Shown piece by piece: positions 26,830 through 36,728 of a DNA stretch of 64,000 bases. Source of the DNA: Prorocentrum cordatum. Taxonomy: Eukaryota; Sar; Dinophyceae; Prorocentrales; Prorocentraceae. The notes beneath the pieces are model-generated. The model saw nothing but the letters and a program-made list of their open reading frames with translations, had not been told where the DNA came from and did not search any database. The stretch spans positions 1-64,000 of the forward strand of contig CAUYUJ010010435.1 in NCBI GenBank assembly GCA_963575745.1. Reading direction: 5' to 3'. The translations under genes and the position numbers were made by a program. Position 1 is the first letter of the stretch, and every line of letters starts with the position of its first letter.

Positions 26830-26991
26830 TTGAGTCGGGCCTGTCCCTCTACACAAGGAACTTTCAAAAACGGTAACACAGCAAACATGGGGACAATGGT
26901 TTGATCTGTTGGGGCATGTTTGGAGTATTGGTTGACACTTCTTTCAATTGTTCGTCCAGAATCCACCTGTAGGAGGCCATGCCCGACCTGA
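26830..26991. mobile_element. Family A inverted-repeat element, copy 4 (8-bp TSD)
   Basis: TTGAGTCGGGCCTGTCC to GCCATGCCCGACCTGA, flanked by perfect CCTTACCG repeats (26822-26829 and 26992-26999). Confidence 0.92.
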
Positions 26992-26999
26992 CCTTACCG

Positions 27000-27271
27000 A
27001 GCAGGAGAGACCCGTCGAGGAGGCAGACGAAGGAGCACCGGGGCCTCCGACGCATTGGAACACCGCAGTGCCGATCTGCCCCCCCCCCCGTGCTTCGCCC
27101 CCTGCCGCGTCGGCACGCGCGTGAAGCCGAACGCCTGCACGGTCTGAGCGCGGCTCGTCTTCCCGCCTGTGCCCTCCTCCGGCCCCTCTCGTGCCGCAGC
27201 TTGCTGGCCGGTGCGCCCCGGCGTGGCCCGACCGCGGCTTGATCTTTTTCTTCTGCGGCCGCCGACCAAGC
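27000..27271. other. Spacer between two family A copies
   Basis: GC-rich sequence with no recognised gene. Confidence 0.4.
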
Positions 27272-27433
27272 CAAGTTGGGCATGTTCCTGCACATGAGGG
27301 ATCTCCAAAAATAGTCAAACCATAGTATGGGGCCTATTTTGAAAGCATTGCTTGGAAATTATGTTTGGTTGTTGTTCGACTTTTTTCATTTGGTCCTTCA
27401 GAATCCGCCTGAAGGGGGACATGCCCGACCTAA
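27272..27433. mobile_element. Family A inverted-repeat element, copy 5 (8-bp TSD)
   Basis: CAAGTTGGGCATGTTCC to GGGGACATGCCCGACCTAA, flanked by perfect GACCAAGC repeats (27264-27271 and 27434-27441). Confidence 0.92.
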
Positions 27434-27945
27434 GACCAAGCAGGTTTCGCCTCCCAGAGGGGTCCTCCAGGCCTGCCCCTGGGACCTCCCAGAGGCTGCT
27501 TTCTGAAAGGCTCTGGCAGGCTCTGTTGCATGGCACATGGCACTCCCGCCCTTCCCCCCGCCCTTCACCCTCTCCGCGGCCCTTTCTAGCGATCGTTTTT
27601 TTATTCCTTGTTTTGCCGATCGGCGCGGGCTCCCAAACCCCCTCCCCCCCCCTGGAGTGGACCTTGGCTGTGTTTTGGCTACTATTTCGAGCAGGTGGAG
27701 CCTCCCCCATAGTGGACGCCCTGTCACAAACAGTCGCATTAAGCAGAGTTCCGGAGCCAGACCGCCCCATCCCCCCCCCTTCCGCCCAATGCCGAAACGC
27801 CGAATGCAAAACGCTCACCTGACAGCGCTGGGCGGCAGAGGCGTGCCAGTAAATCCCATCCCGGCGTGCGTAAAGCCCTGATTTCCTCTCAGGCCACGCC
27901 ACACCCAGCCCCCGCTTCCCATGCAAGTGCCCATGCAAGTGAATC
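27434..27945. other. Unassigned spacer
   Basis: Mixed sequence with C-runs; no gene was recognised. Confidence 0.4.
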
Positions 27946-28135
27946 GGGCCGGACGAAAGGGGGGGATAGGGAAAGGGGGGGTTACGAAATCTGCTGCGTG
28001 CAGCTGGTTTCGGCCCACCGCGGGGCCCATTCCTCGATACATGGGCGCCTCTGGCGCCGGGAGGCGCCGGGAAAATCAGCTACGTGCGCTGATCCTCAAC
28101 CCCCCCCTTTGCTATCCCCCCCTTTCGCCCGGCCC
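27946..28135. mobile_element. Family C inverted-repeat element, copy 2 (about 9-bp TSD)
   Basis: 190 bp with ends GGGCCGGACGAAAGG and CCTTTCGCCCGGCCC. Flanks AAGTGAATC and AAGTGAACC match at 8 of 9 positions. The interior shares CCCATTCCTCGATACAT and GGAAAATCAGCTACGTG with copy 1. Confidence 0.88.
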
Positions 28136-29122
28136 AAGTGAACCCGCCAAAATTCAAGTGAAGGGAAGCTGCCTCCCATCAGCGACTGAGGGTGACAAGC
28201 CAGCCCCACAAGGGTCTGGCATTCGGGGCTCCGTATTGGAGACATCCAGACACCAGATCTCGGGAGAGGAGGCTGCTTCCGGACGGGGCCAGGGCGGGGA
28301 TACGTCCGGTCCAGAGCCGTCCATAGCGCTCTCAGAGCGTTCCGGCACGCTCCGGGTTTGCCGCGGCGCCGGATACGTCCTCCAGAGCCGCCGGTTCTCA
28401 GAGCTTCTCAAGGCATCCTCGTTTGGATTTGTCCCCGCCCTGGCTTTGTCTTAAGGCTGTTTCTGCCAGTGGCGAAGCCGTCCCGCCGCCCAGGGGTGCA
28501 GTCAACCCGCATAATTACTGAGGATGGCCAACCTTCCCAAAGGCACCCTTGCATCCTTGCCTCCTCGGTCCATCCTTCGCCACCTTCGTTGGCCGCGCCC
28601 GTCTCGAGAAGCTTCGAAGTGGGCGTCCATGGCCCTTGCATCCTTTTCGCGCATCATATGGGGCGTTCCAAAGAGGGCATTGCGTTTGAGAGTCGAAGGA
28701 GTTGCTGCCATCTCTTCCTCGGTGAAGGGGGGCGGAAGGTCGGCAGATCAAAACGAGGCCGCCTCCGCCGGCGGAAGCCGGCCGAAGGCCGGCGGAGGGC
28801 GGCGGAGGTAATTAAAAGATGGGCCCCCGAGAGTTGAAACCGTTTTGGGGCTCAGGGTTTCCGGAATCGGCCATATGTGGTACAGGTCGACGGTGCTCTC
28901 CAGCAGCTGCGGTGTGCAGAGAGCGCCCGGGGAGTTCTGCCCGCATGGACCCCGAGAGCGGCCGCCCGAGAGGCCCGCGCCGCGGGTTTGGTGCCACAGG
29001 CGGCGTCCCCGGCCCGGGAGGCGTCCCTGTAGGTAGAGGCAGGCGTGCGCTTCGGCTGCGGCCGGCGCGGTGCTTTGCAGGGCGGGCCAGGGCTCGTTTA
29101 GGCTTTCCAGATGGGGTCCGAG
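28136..29122. other. Unassigned sequence
   Basis: About 1 kb without a recognisable gene. It includes GGATACGTCC(G/T)...CCAGAGCCG words repeated at 28300-28395 and a CCGCCGGCGGAAGCCGGCCG palindromic stretch at 28764-28798. Confidence 0.4.
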
Positions 29123-29315
29123 TAGATGGGGCTGGAGGATCGCGCAGCATCGCTGATGCATCACCGATGCATCGGCGATGCGGCTCGATATGGAGCCCGT
29201 GTTTCCCCGCACCGACGTTGCCGATGCGTCGCCGACGTCGCCGCTGCAGCGCCGATGCATGGCCGATGAATCGGCGATGCATTGGCTATGCGGCGCGATC
29301 CTTCGACCCCATCTA
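29123..29315. mobile_element. Inverted-repeat element with GATGCATCGG arms (element G)
   Basis: TA|GATGGGG...GGATCGCGC on the left mirrors GCGCGATCC...CCCCATC|TA on the right. The arms continue inward as GATGCATC/CCGATGCATCGGCGATG words for about 60 bp. Both ends sit next to TA. Confidence 0.7.
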
Positions 29316-29639
29316 TCGGGTATAGCCAGGACCCCAGGTAGGGGACCCGGTTAGTAGTAGGGCCCCGGAGTCCCTCAGTTGACCAGAATCACTAAACCAG
29401 GTCTGCCGTATAGATGGTGTTCTTTCGGGTGACGGCAGTTCCGGTTAGTGGAACGGGGCGGGGGGGGCGTCCCCTACTACACATCACTAGACCAGGTCCC
29501 ACTAAACCCAGTTCTGCCAACGCCGGACCGTCTACTCGGACCACCCATCTGGGAGGTCTTTGTTGCTGCCAGCGGCGTCCCAGGCCCGAGGCGTCCCCAG
29601 AGGCAGGCGTTCTTCGGGCGCTGCCGGCAAGTGGATTCG

Positions 29640-30385
29640 CATCGAGGATCGGGGCTCAAGAGGCGGGGGTCAATTCAAGCATTGGCGAAGAGTCCTGGCG
29701 TGCCTATAGGCCTGCCAAACAATGTTCTAAGAACCTTTTGTGGCTTTGCGAAATGTTCTTAGAACATTTCTGGCCGATATTGTCTTGTCTTAACACCTCG
29801 AGCTTATGTTCTAAGAACATTGTTGTTTTTGTTGTTAGGACAAGTTGGGGTTTCACGAACATCTCGTGGTAGGCCTATAGAAATGCCGGGACGGTCAGTC
29901 CCTGCTCAAATAGAGGATTGGGGCTCAAGAGGCGGGGGTTTGCAGGATCCTCCATAGCCAGGGCTGCACTGACCCAGGCTTGGGTGCAGGATCCTGCAGG
30001 AATTTGCGCGGAGGGTGGGGGCTCAAGAGACGGGGGTCAATCGGCGTCACCCCAACATGCTAATATTAAGTGTGCGTCGCCACCTCTTTCCCCACAGGGG
30101 TGACACGTGCACCGAGAAATGTTGGCGGGCGCTTTCCAGCCACACCGCTCGGGAAACGATATGCCAGAAGATGGATGTATTATATGTTCGGATCGGACGC
30201 ACGCCTCCAAGGAGGACACATAGTATTAGTATGTCTGTGTGCGTCCCAGTCAATACAAACGGTGGTTAGCCAGGGTGCCAGATCTTGCAGGATCATGCAT
30301 AGCCAGGGTTGCACTGACCCAGGTTTAGGTGCCGGATCCTGCAGGAGCCTGCAGGACCTTGCAGGATCCTGTATAGCCTGATTGG
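29640..30385. repeat. Degenerate direct repeats
   Basis: GGGGCTCAAGAGGCGGGGGT recurs near 29651, 29919 and, slightly changed, 30017. ATAGCCAGGG(C/T)TGCACTGACCCAGG recurs near 29955 and 30299, each followed by GGATCCTGCAGGA. ATGTTCTAAGAAC/GTTCTTAGAACAT palindromic words lie at 29720-29820. Confidence 0.7.
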
Positions 30386-30504
30386 CCCGGGGTGTCTGGT
30401 CGCGGGTCAGTAGATCCCCGAGAGGGGGACAAGACGATGCGGGGTCCTTGAGTCGTCCCAAAATGTTGCCGGTGATTCGAGCTATGACCCGCAAGGGTCA
30501 CTAC

Positions 30505-30735
30505 GGATGTCCAGAATCACGGTCGGTTCGGCTGCGTCGCAGTCGGATGCTGTCGGTCGGTTCGGTTCGGTCAGTTGTCGTGTCCATGTTGCGTCGCCGC
30601 GCCCGTCTTGGTTGCTTGCAGCCTTCCGCTTTCGGTTGGTTTTCGTGCCGCCGTGGACGGTAGTGAGGGACGGCTCCTCCTCCTCCTCTTCCTCCTCCTC
30701 CTCCTCCTCCTCCTCCTCCTGCTCCTCCTCAGGCA
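30505..30735. repeat. GGTTCGG repeat and (TCC)n run
   Basis: 30505-30660 uses the same GGTTCGGTC/TTGCGTC vocabulary as 7805-8000. A (TCC)n run follows at 30675-30732. Confidence 0.6.
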
Positions 30736-31251
30736 GGTGTTGAGGACCGCCCCTGTAGTTCCTCCCAGGTGCGCTACTCCTGCCCTCCCTCCCCCAACCC
30801 CCATGTCGGGCCCCTCCCTCTCTCCCTGCCAGCACGCTCGCCCGTGGCCGCGGGCCTGTGCCCAGCGAGCGGACGCGTCGGCGGTGCCCGCCGCACTCGG
30901 GAACCGACGGCGGCGCCGCAGCGGGAGCAGGAGCACGAGGCGCGGGACGACGAGGGACGGGAGCAGGGGCACGCGGAGGCAGGAGGGGCCCCAGGGGGCA
31001 GCTGAGGCGATGGGCGAGCCCCCCTCCCTCTCCCCCACAGGCTCCCCCCCCCCCCGCGCTCCGCCCTCACCTCCCCCTCCTGCTGCCTCGCCCTCGCCTC
31101 CTGCCCCGCCCTCGCCTCGCCGGCCCTCCACCTCGGGCGCTCCCCCGGCGCGGGCGCCTCCCCTCCCCCCCCCCTGGCAGGGAAGGGGAGGGGCCCAGAC
31201 GTCAGCCGTGCAACCTGCGTGTGCCGCGGAGCGCCCCGCGGGCCACTCCCC
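30736..31251. other. Unassigned GC-rich sequence
   Basis: Open frames of about 300 codons on both strands reflect composition only. No domain or start context was recognised. Confidence 0.4.
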
Positions 31252-31410
31252 CGGCACTTCGCCCCGGCTCTTTGCGGGACCGGCTCTTCCCCCGGCTCGC
31301 TCTCTTCGGCGGCCCCGCGGGGCTCTTGCCGGCACTTCGCCCCGGCACTTCCCCCGCGGGACCGGCTCTTCGCCCCGGCTCGCGCTCTTCGGCGGCCCCG
31401 CGGAGCTCGG
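31252..31410. repeat. About 83-bp tandem duplication
   Basis: GGCACTTCGCCCCGGC, GCGGGACCGGCTCTTC and CTCTTCGGCGGCCCCGCGG occur twice in order. Confidence 0.8.
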
Positions 31411-31445
31411 CGAGGGCCCCGAGACGCCGAGGACGACCAGATCCC

Positions 31446-31560
31446 AGACCTCCTGGCGTCGCGAAAAAATCACGACGGGAGGTTTGCGCTAGTTTCGGCC
31501 CCTGGGAGCCCTTACCCGGCCCCGGGAGCGTCGTGAAAGAATCACTACGTCGGAGGTCTG
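31446..31560. repeat. Dispersed repeat family I, copy 3
   Basis: GGCGTCGCGAAAAAATCACG, GACGGGAGG, a GGCCCCTGGGAGCCC block and GGCCCCGGGAGCGTCGTGAA, then ATCACTACGTCGGAGG. Confidence 0.65.
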
Positions 31561-32073
31561 GGACTGTCGCCCTGATTTGTTCAGTGCGTTGGGGTCTGGA
31601 GGGAGGGCTCCCGCGCCGTCCAGGTGGACGAAGTCCTCCGGTACTGCACGACCACCGACGACGGCTACGTCCACTATGCGGAGAGCTCCGCCGCCCCGCC
31701 GGGGCCTGGCGGCCCCCGGGGGGGACCTCTTGGCATCAGTAAGCCAGCACTGCACAGCATTTGGCACCCTGTCAGGTCATGGCCCATCATGGCGCACTGC
31801 GGCAAGGCATCTGACACGTAGCGCAGCATCCCTTTGCACTGCACAGCTGCCTAGCACACGCCACTGACGCTCACCACACAGCGCGGCACCCGATCGCATC
31901 ACATCACCTTGCACTGCGCACAGCCGGCCGTGTCGTATCAGATTACAGCGTCTATTATGCGGGAAGGTTGTGCACATATGTGCATATGAATAAGAATGTG
32001 TTTGGTTCGATGCGACCTTTGAGCTGAGGGAAGGTGTTTCGTCAGACTTGGCGCATTGGGACCACCTTAGGGG
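31561..32073. other. Unassigned spacer
   Basis: GCACTGCACAGC and GCACTGCG words recur at 31745-31925; no gene was recognised. Confidence 0.4.
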
Positions 32074-32243
32074 AACAAGCAATGGCATAAACATAAAAAC
32101 TCGGAGGTCCGCGCGGTTTTCTTGGATCGGCGCCTCCGGCGCCGCCCCTGACGTCCTCCGCGCGCCAGGGAGGGGGGCCCAGCGCCGATCCAAAAACTCC
32201 GCGTGGACCTCCAAGTTGTTTTACGTTTACGTTATCGCTTGTT
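32074..32243. mobile_element. Family B GC-rich hairpin element, copy 5
   Basis: The best-preserved copy. AACAAGCAAT...CATAAACATAAAAACT and GGAGGTCCGCGCGG on the left mirror CCGCGTGGACCTCC and AAGTTGTTTTACGTTTACG...GCTTGTT on the right, giving arms of roughly 60 bp. GGATCGGCGC/GCGCCGATCC lies inside. Confidence 0.85.
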
Positions 32244-32539
32244 ACCCTGCACCTTGCCTTTGGCGATGCGCAGACGCGGATCACACCCTGTCTACCCCAG
32301 CCGCTGGCTTCGGACAGGCAATTATTTCAAATGTAGTGTTAAGTCGGGCCTGTCCCTGTACAGGAGGAATATGCAAAAATAGTCAAAACATTGTATGGGG
32401 ACGATTTGTTTAGCATGTTCCCTACCTAGGCTCTTCCTAGAAGGGTTCTTACTCTCTTTGCTTAAAGGGCCGGGCAGTGCTAACCGCCCCGGGCGGTTCC
32501 CCCAGTCTCCGCCCCGCGGTTCCCCCAGTCCCCTGGGAG

Positions 32540-33421
32540 CTTTAGCCTTAGCTTTAGCTTTAGCTTAGCTTTAGCTTTAGCTTTAGCTATAGCTTTAGCT
32601 TAGCTTTAGCTTAGCGTTAGCGTAGTGTTAGCTTAGCTTTAGCTTAGTTTTAGCTTAGCTTTAGCTTAGCTTCAGCTTAGTGTTAGCTTAGCTTTAGCTT
32701 AGCTTTAGCTTAGCTGCAGCTTAGCTTTAGCTTAGCTTCAGCTTAGCTTTAGCTTAGCTTTAGCTTAGCTTCAGCTTAGTGTTAGCTTAGCTTTAGCTTA
32801 GCTTTAGCTTAGCTTCAGCTTAGCTTTAGCTTAGCTTTAGCTTAGTGTTAGCTTAGCCTTAGCTTAGCTTTAGCTTAGCTTTAGCTTAGCCTTAGCTTTA
32901 GCTTAGCTTTAGCTTAGCTTCAGCTTAGTGTTAGCTTAGATTTAGCTTAGCTTTAGCTTAGCGTTAGCTTAGCTTTAGCTTAGTGTTAGCTTAGATTTAG
33001 TTTAGCTTTAGCTTAGCTTTAGCTTAGCTTTAGCTTAGCTTCAGCTTAGCGTTAGCTTAGCTTTAGCTTAGCGTTAGCTTAGCTTTAGCATAGCTTTAGC
33101 GTAGTTTTAGCTTAGCTTTAGCTGAGCTTTAGCTTAGCTTTAGCTTAGCTTTAGCTTAGCTTCATCTTAGCTTCAGCTTAGCTTTAGCTTAGCTTTAGCT
33201 TAGCTGTAGCTTATATGTAGCTTCATATTTAGCTTAGCTTTAGCTTAGCTTTAGCTTAGATTTAGCTTAGCTTTAGCTTAGCTTCAGCTTAGCTTTAGCT
33301 TAGCTTTAGCTTAGTGCTAGCTTAGCGTTAGCTTAGCTTAGCTTCAGCTTAGCTTCAGCTTAGCTTCAGCTTAGCTTTAGCTTAGCTTTAGCTTAGCTCT
33401 AGCTTAGCTTTAGCTTAGCTT
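32540..33421. repeat. 11-bp AGCTTTAGCTT satellite
   Basis: About 880 bp of alternating TTTAGC and TTAGC, with TTCAGC and TGTTAGC variants. Similar in look to, but distinct from, the plant-type telomeric TTTAGGG reported for dinoflagellates. Confidence 0.95.
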
Positions 33422-33764
33422 TACTGTTACTACTAATGCTGCTTTCCTAGGGGCTCCAACTCCTAGGTAGGGTCACACTGGGATAATTTTTATCCGTAAG
33501 GGCTTCGCCCCCTGCCGCCGGCCCCCTCTCTCGGAGAATGGGCCATGGAAGAGCTAAGTCATGAGGCCTTGGCGCTGTCGTGAAGCAGTATCGAAACTTC
33601 ATGCGAAGCCGATTCGCAATCAGCAAAACCAACTGATCACAAGAGGGGTTACCACACCTGGCGATTGATAAGACGTGTATGGTTTACGGGCTTGGTTACC
33701 ACACCTTGCGATTAAAGGGCCGAGGGAGTTCTCGCAGTTTGGGTTACCACGCCTTGCGATGGAT

Positions 33765-34437
33765 GTGCGTGAAGGGTGGCACCGAATTTCAGAAATGTGG
33801 CAAATCCCCTGTGTTTTTGGACCCTGACCCCGCGGATCTGCGTGAGGGGTGGCACCGAATTTCAGAAATGTGGCAAATCCCATGTGTTTTTGGACCCTGA
33901 CCCCGCGGATCTGCGTGAGTGGTGGCACCGAATTTCAGAAATCTCGTAAATCCCATGTGTTTTCTGACCTTGACACCGCGGATCTGCGTGAGGGGTGGCA
34001 CCGAATTTCAGAAATGTGGCAAATCCCATGTGTTTTTGAGCCCTGACCCCGCGGATCTGCGTGAGGGGTGGCGCCGAATATCAGGAATGTAGCAAATCCC
34101 CTGTGTTTTTGGACCCCGACCCCGCGGATCTGCGTGAAGGGTGGCACCGAATTTCAGAAATGTGGCAAATCCCATGAGTTTTTGGACCCTGACCCCGCGG
34201 ATTTGCGTGAGGGGTGGCGCCGAATATTAGGAATGTGGCAAATCCCCTGTGTTTTTGGACCCTGACCCCGCGGATCTGCTTGAGAGGTGGCACCGAATTG
34301 CAGAAATGTAGCACATCCCTTGTGTTTTTAGACCCTCACCCAGCGGATCTGCGTAAGGGGTGGCACCGAATTTCAGAAATGTAGCAAATCCCCTGTGTTT
34401 TTGGACCCTGACCCCGCGGATCTGCGTGAGGGGTGTC
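33765..34437. repeat. 73-bp tandem array
   Basis: About nine units with an exact 73-bp step. GGTGGC markers lie at 33775, 33848, 33921, 33994, 34067, 34140, 34213, 34286 and 34359. Each unit contains CACCGAATTTCAGAAATG and GACCCTGACCCCGCGGATCT or close variants. Three GGTTACCAC(A/G)CCT(T/G)GCGAT units of about 47 bp precede it (33648-33762). Confidence 0.97.
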
Positions 34438-34794
34438 GATTTCGAGCCCCCCCAGCAATTCAGACAACGCACCCAGGGGGTGCTAAAAATCTTGTTTGGG
34501 CCTCCCCCCCCTCGCGCGGTCAATCAACTAGTTACAGTAACCAGCAAGAAGCAAAACTGTAACACTGGAAACTACAACCTACGACTGGTACAGGAAACTG
34601 CGAATCACGGGCCTACAGCCTGGTGGCCCCACAAGGGGGCCGGCGGATTATTTGGGGGTATCTTTTGGGTATTTTCAATTTTTCGCCCAAGATCCCCCTG
34701 TAGGGGGACAGGCCCAACCTAAATGTAGTGGTATGTGCAGTGGCCCGCCAGCCAGTGCCGCCGATCGGGGGGTGCCCGGCGCCCGACGCTGTCG

Positions 34795-34975
34795 AAGACT
34801 CCGGCGACGACGACGACGACGACGACGAGCGACGACTTTCGACCGAATATCGACGACGACCGTTGACGAGAAGCGACGACAATGATGACGAGGACCTCAG
34901 GATGACTGACCACGACGATCGACGATTCACGGCGAGCGATGACTGACGACGGCGACCGATGACGTCGATGACGAC
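34795..34975. repeat. GAC/CGACGA triplet repeat
   Basis: Imperfect GAC and CGA triplets. Not coding. Confidence 0.8.
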
Positions 34976-35326
34976 ATGGAACGACGGTCGACGCGGGCCG
35001 GGGCCGGGGACATGTGGCTTCGGACAACTTGTCATGCTGCAGGAGATCCTCGAGGATGGAACGTTGCAACGAAGGAAATCCACGAGTCATCATTCGACGA
35101 CTGGTTGACGCTTCTCAGCTACTACCGCAAGGCCCGAGCGGATCCAGAAGGAGTATGGAGGAGCAACGAGGTGAACAAGACCTTGGCTCTGATCAGTGTG
35201 GAGAGGACACTTATCGGCAGTAGAGCCTGGCCGAAATGACGATCAAGTTGATCAAGACGACGATGGCGAAGCTGGCGAGATCAAGGCCAAGCCGACCAGC
35301 CAAGCAGATTTTCAGTCGAGGTGTCT
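34976..35326 (+). other. Unrecognised short open frame region
   Basis: One frame (34976-35239) reads KEIHESSFDDWLTLLSYYRK and then VWRSNEVNKTLALISVERTL, which is less repetitive than its surroundings. No family was recognised. It could be a decayed exon or chance. Confidence 0.2.
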
Positions 35327-36360
35327 CCTGGGCGCCTCTTGGGGCCCTCTTCGGCTCATCTTGGTAGTCTTGGGGACCATCTTAGGATCATCTTGGAGGA
35401 CATCGATCGAAGAAGGGAGCTCCTCATTTAGGGCCGCCCCTCGAAAGCCCCTGAAACCGTCTCTCGTTGGGCGCTCTTGGGCGATCTTGGGGCTCCATTG
35501 CGAACCTTTTCGGAACGCCAGCAAAGATTATTGCAACCAACATGGGGCGGCGGATCGAAGAAAGCTTCGGCGAGTCACCGCCGCCACCTGCTTTTCGGAA
35601 GCGCCTGTGCGGCTTGGTCTTGTGCCCAGAGCTCGGCCGCGCTATCGGACTGTGTGCCCCCCCAGCCGTTGTGGGAACCCTTCGGGGAGCACCCGTAGGA
35701 GGGAGAGGAAAGGGAGATGGAGGGAGGAGCAAGGAGGACGATGAGGACTCGAGAGCTGGGGGCCTCTCGACGCCTCCTCGTGCCTCCTTGGGGTCTTTGG
35801 GAGCTCCTGGGGATGCTCTTTGGCCGTCTGGGGGCGTTCCTGGCCCTGTTGACGCCGTCGGAGGCCGTATCGGGGTCTCTCTGGGCCGACTTGGGATGCT
35901 CTTGGGGCGTTTCAGGGCCGTCTGGCAGGGCGTATTGGCGGTCTCCTGGGCCGTCTTGGACGCCACCTTGGGGCCACCCTGGCGGGCCGTCTCGGGCCGT
36001 CAGGGGGCCATCTCGAGGACCTCTTGGGTTTTTTTTGGGGGGGCCATCTTCGTGGCCTCTGGGGCCCCCTGGGCCCGTCGGAAAGCCGAACATGAGCAAA
36101 CGCCAGTTTCCTTCACAAAAGCACCCGGAAAGCCAATGCTTGTGGCCTCTTCGGGTCTCCCTGGAGGTCCTCGTGGACGCCTCTTGGCCCCGCGTGGGCG
36201 GTCCTGAGGCCTGATGGGGTCATCTTCGGGGCATCCTGGCTGTCTTGACGGCATTTTGGGACCGTCTTGGAAGCCATCTTAGTCGATGTTGGCCGTCTTG
36301 AATGGAGGCACATTGGAGGCCATCTTGGGCCATGTTGGCCGTCTTGTCTTGGAGAGACAG
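35327..36360. repeat. CTTGGGGCC-type repeat region
   Basis: CTCTTGGGGCC, CGTCTTGG and GCCATCTTGG words recur throughout, resembling the interiors of the elements at 42018 and 60730. Confidence 0.7.
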
Positions 36361-36728
36361 TTCGGCTACTGGAGTTGGGTTGTTTCGGCGGCTTTCCGGG
36401 TAGGCAGCGGCTTGGGCCGAAGGCCCAATGGCAACATTCAAAAAAGACCAACCTACACACATATATACATATATATATATATATGACTTTTAGCGCGCCG
36501 TTCAACAGTTGGTGGCAAGCCAACAGGGGGCGGCGCACCTTTTGACCTTGGACCCATCCCGCCAGCGTGCCTGGGTTGTGGGTCAGTGCAATCTTGGGTG
36601 CCTCTTGGTGTTTATTGGGATGCCTCTCGGGGGCCGACTAGAGCTTTCATCGAGGCTTCTCGAGGCTTCTTGGCGGCCCCTAAGGGCCTCTTGGCGGTCA
36701 TGGTGGCCATATTGGCCAGGCTGATTTC
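36361..36728. repeat. (TA)n run and CTTGGG-type repeat
   Basis: An ATATATAC/TATATA run at about 36461-36484, then CCCATCCCGCCA(G/C)CGTG and GCCTCTTGG words at 36554-36720. The order matches that at 50095-50560, so the two are probably diverged copies. Confidence 0.65.

Larger units (their letters stand above)
32339..34722. mobile_element. Expanded or interrupted family A element, 2.4 kb (8-bp TSD)
   Basis: The left end TTAAGTCGGGCCTGTCCC... runs to about 32420 with the usual family interior (GGGGACGATTTGTTT). The right end resumes at about 34660 (GTATTTTCAATTTTTCGCCC) and finishes CCCCCTGTAGGGGGACAGGCCCAACCTAA at 34722. Perfect 8-bp repeats ATGTAGTG flank the whole (32331-32338 and 34723-34730). 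The 2.2 kb between holds an 11-bp satellite, unassigned sequence (33422-33764) and a 73-bp array. It is either a family A copy with satellite DNA inserted into it or a long family member. Confidence 0.85.

Noticed and set aside
30575-31742. Open frames of about 300 codons on both strands
   Set aside because: GC-rich Ala/Pro/Arg/Ser composition, a tandem duplication inside, and no recognisable domain on either strand.
32540-33421. Internal telomere
   Set aside because: The unit lacks a G-run (TTTAGC/TTAGC, not TTTAGGG), and the array lies inside a small transposable element.
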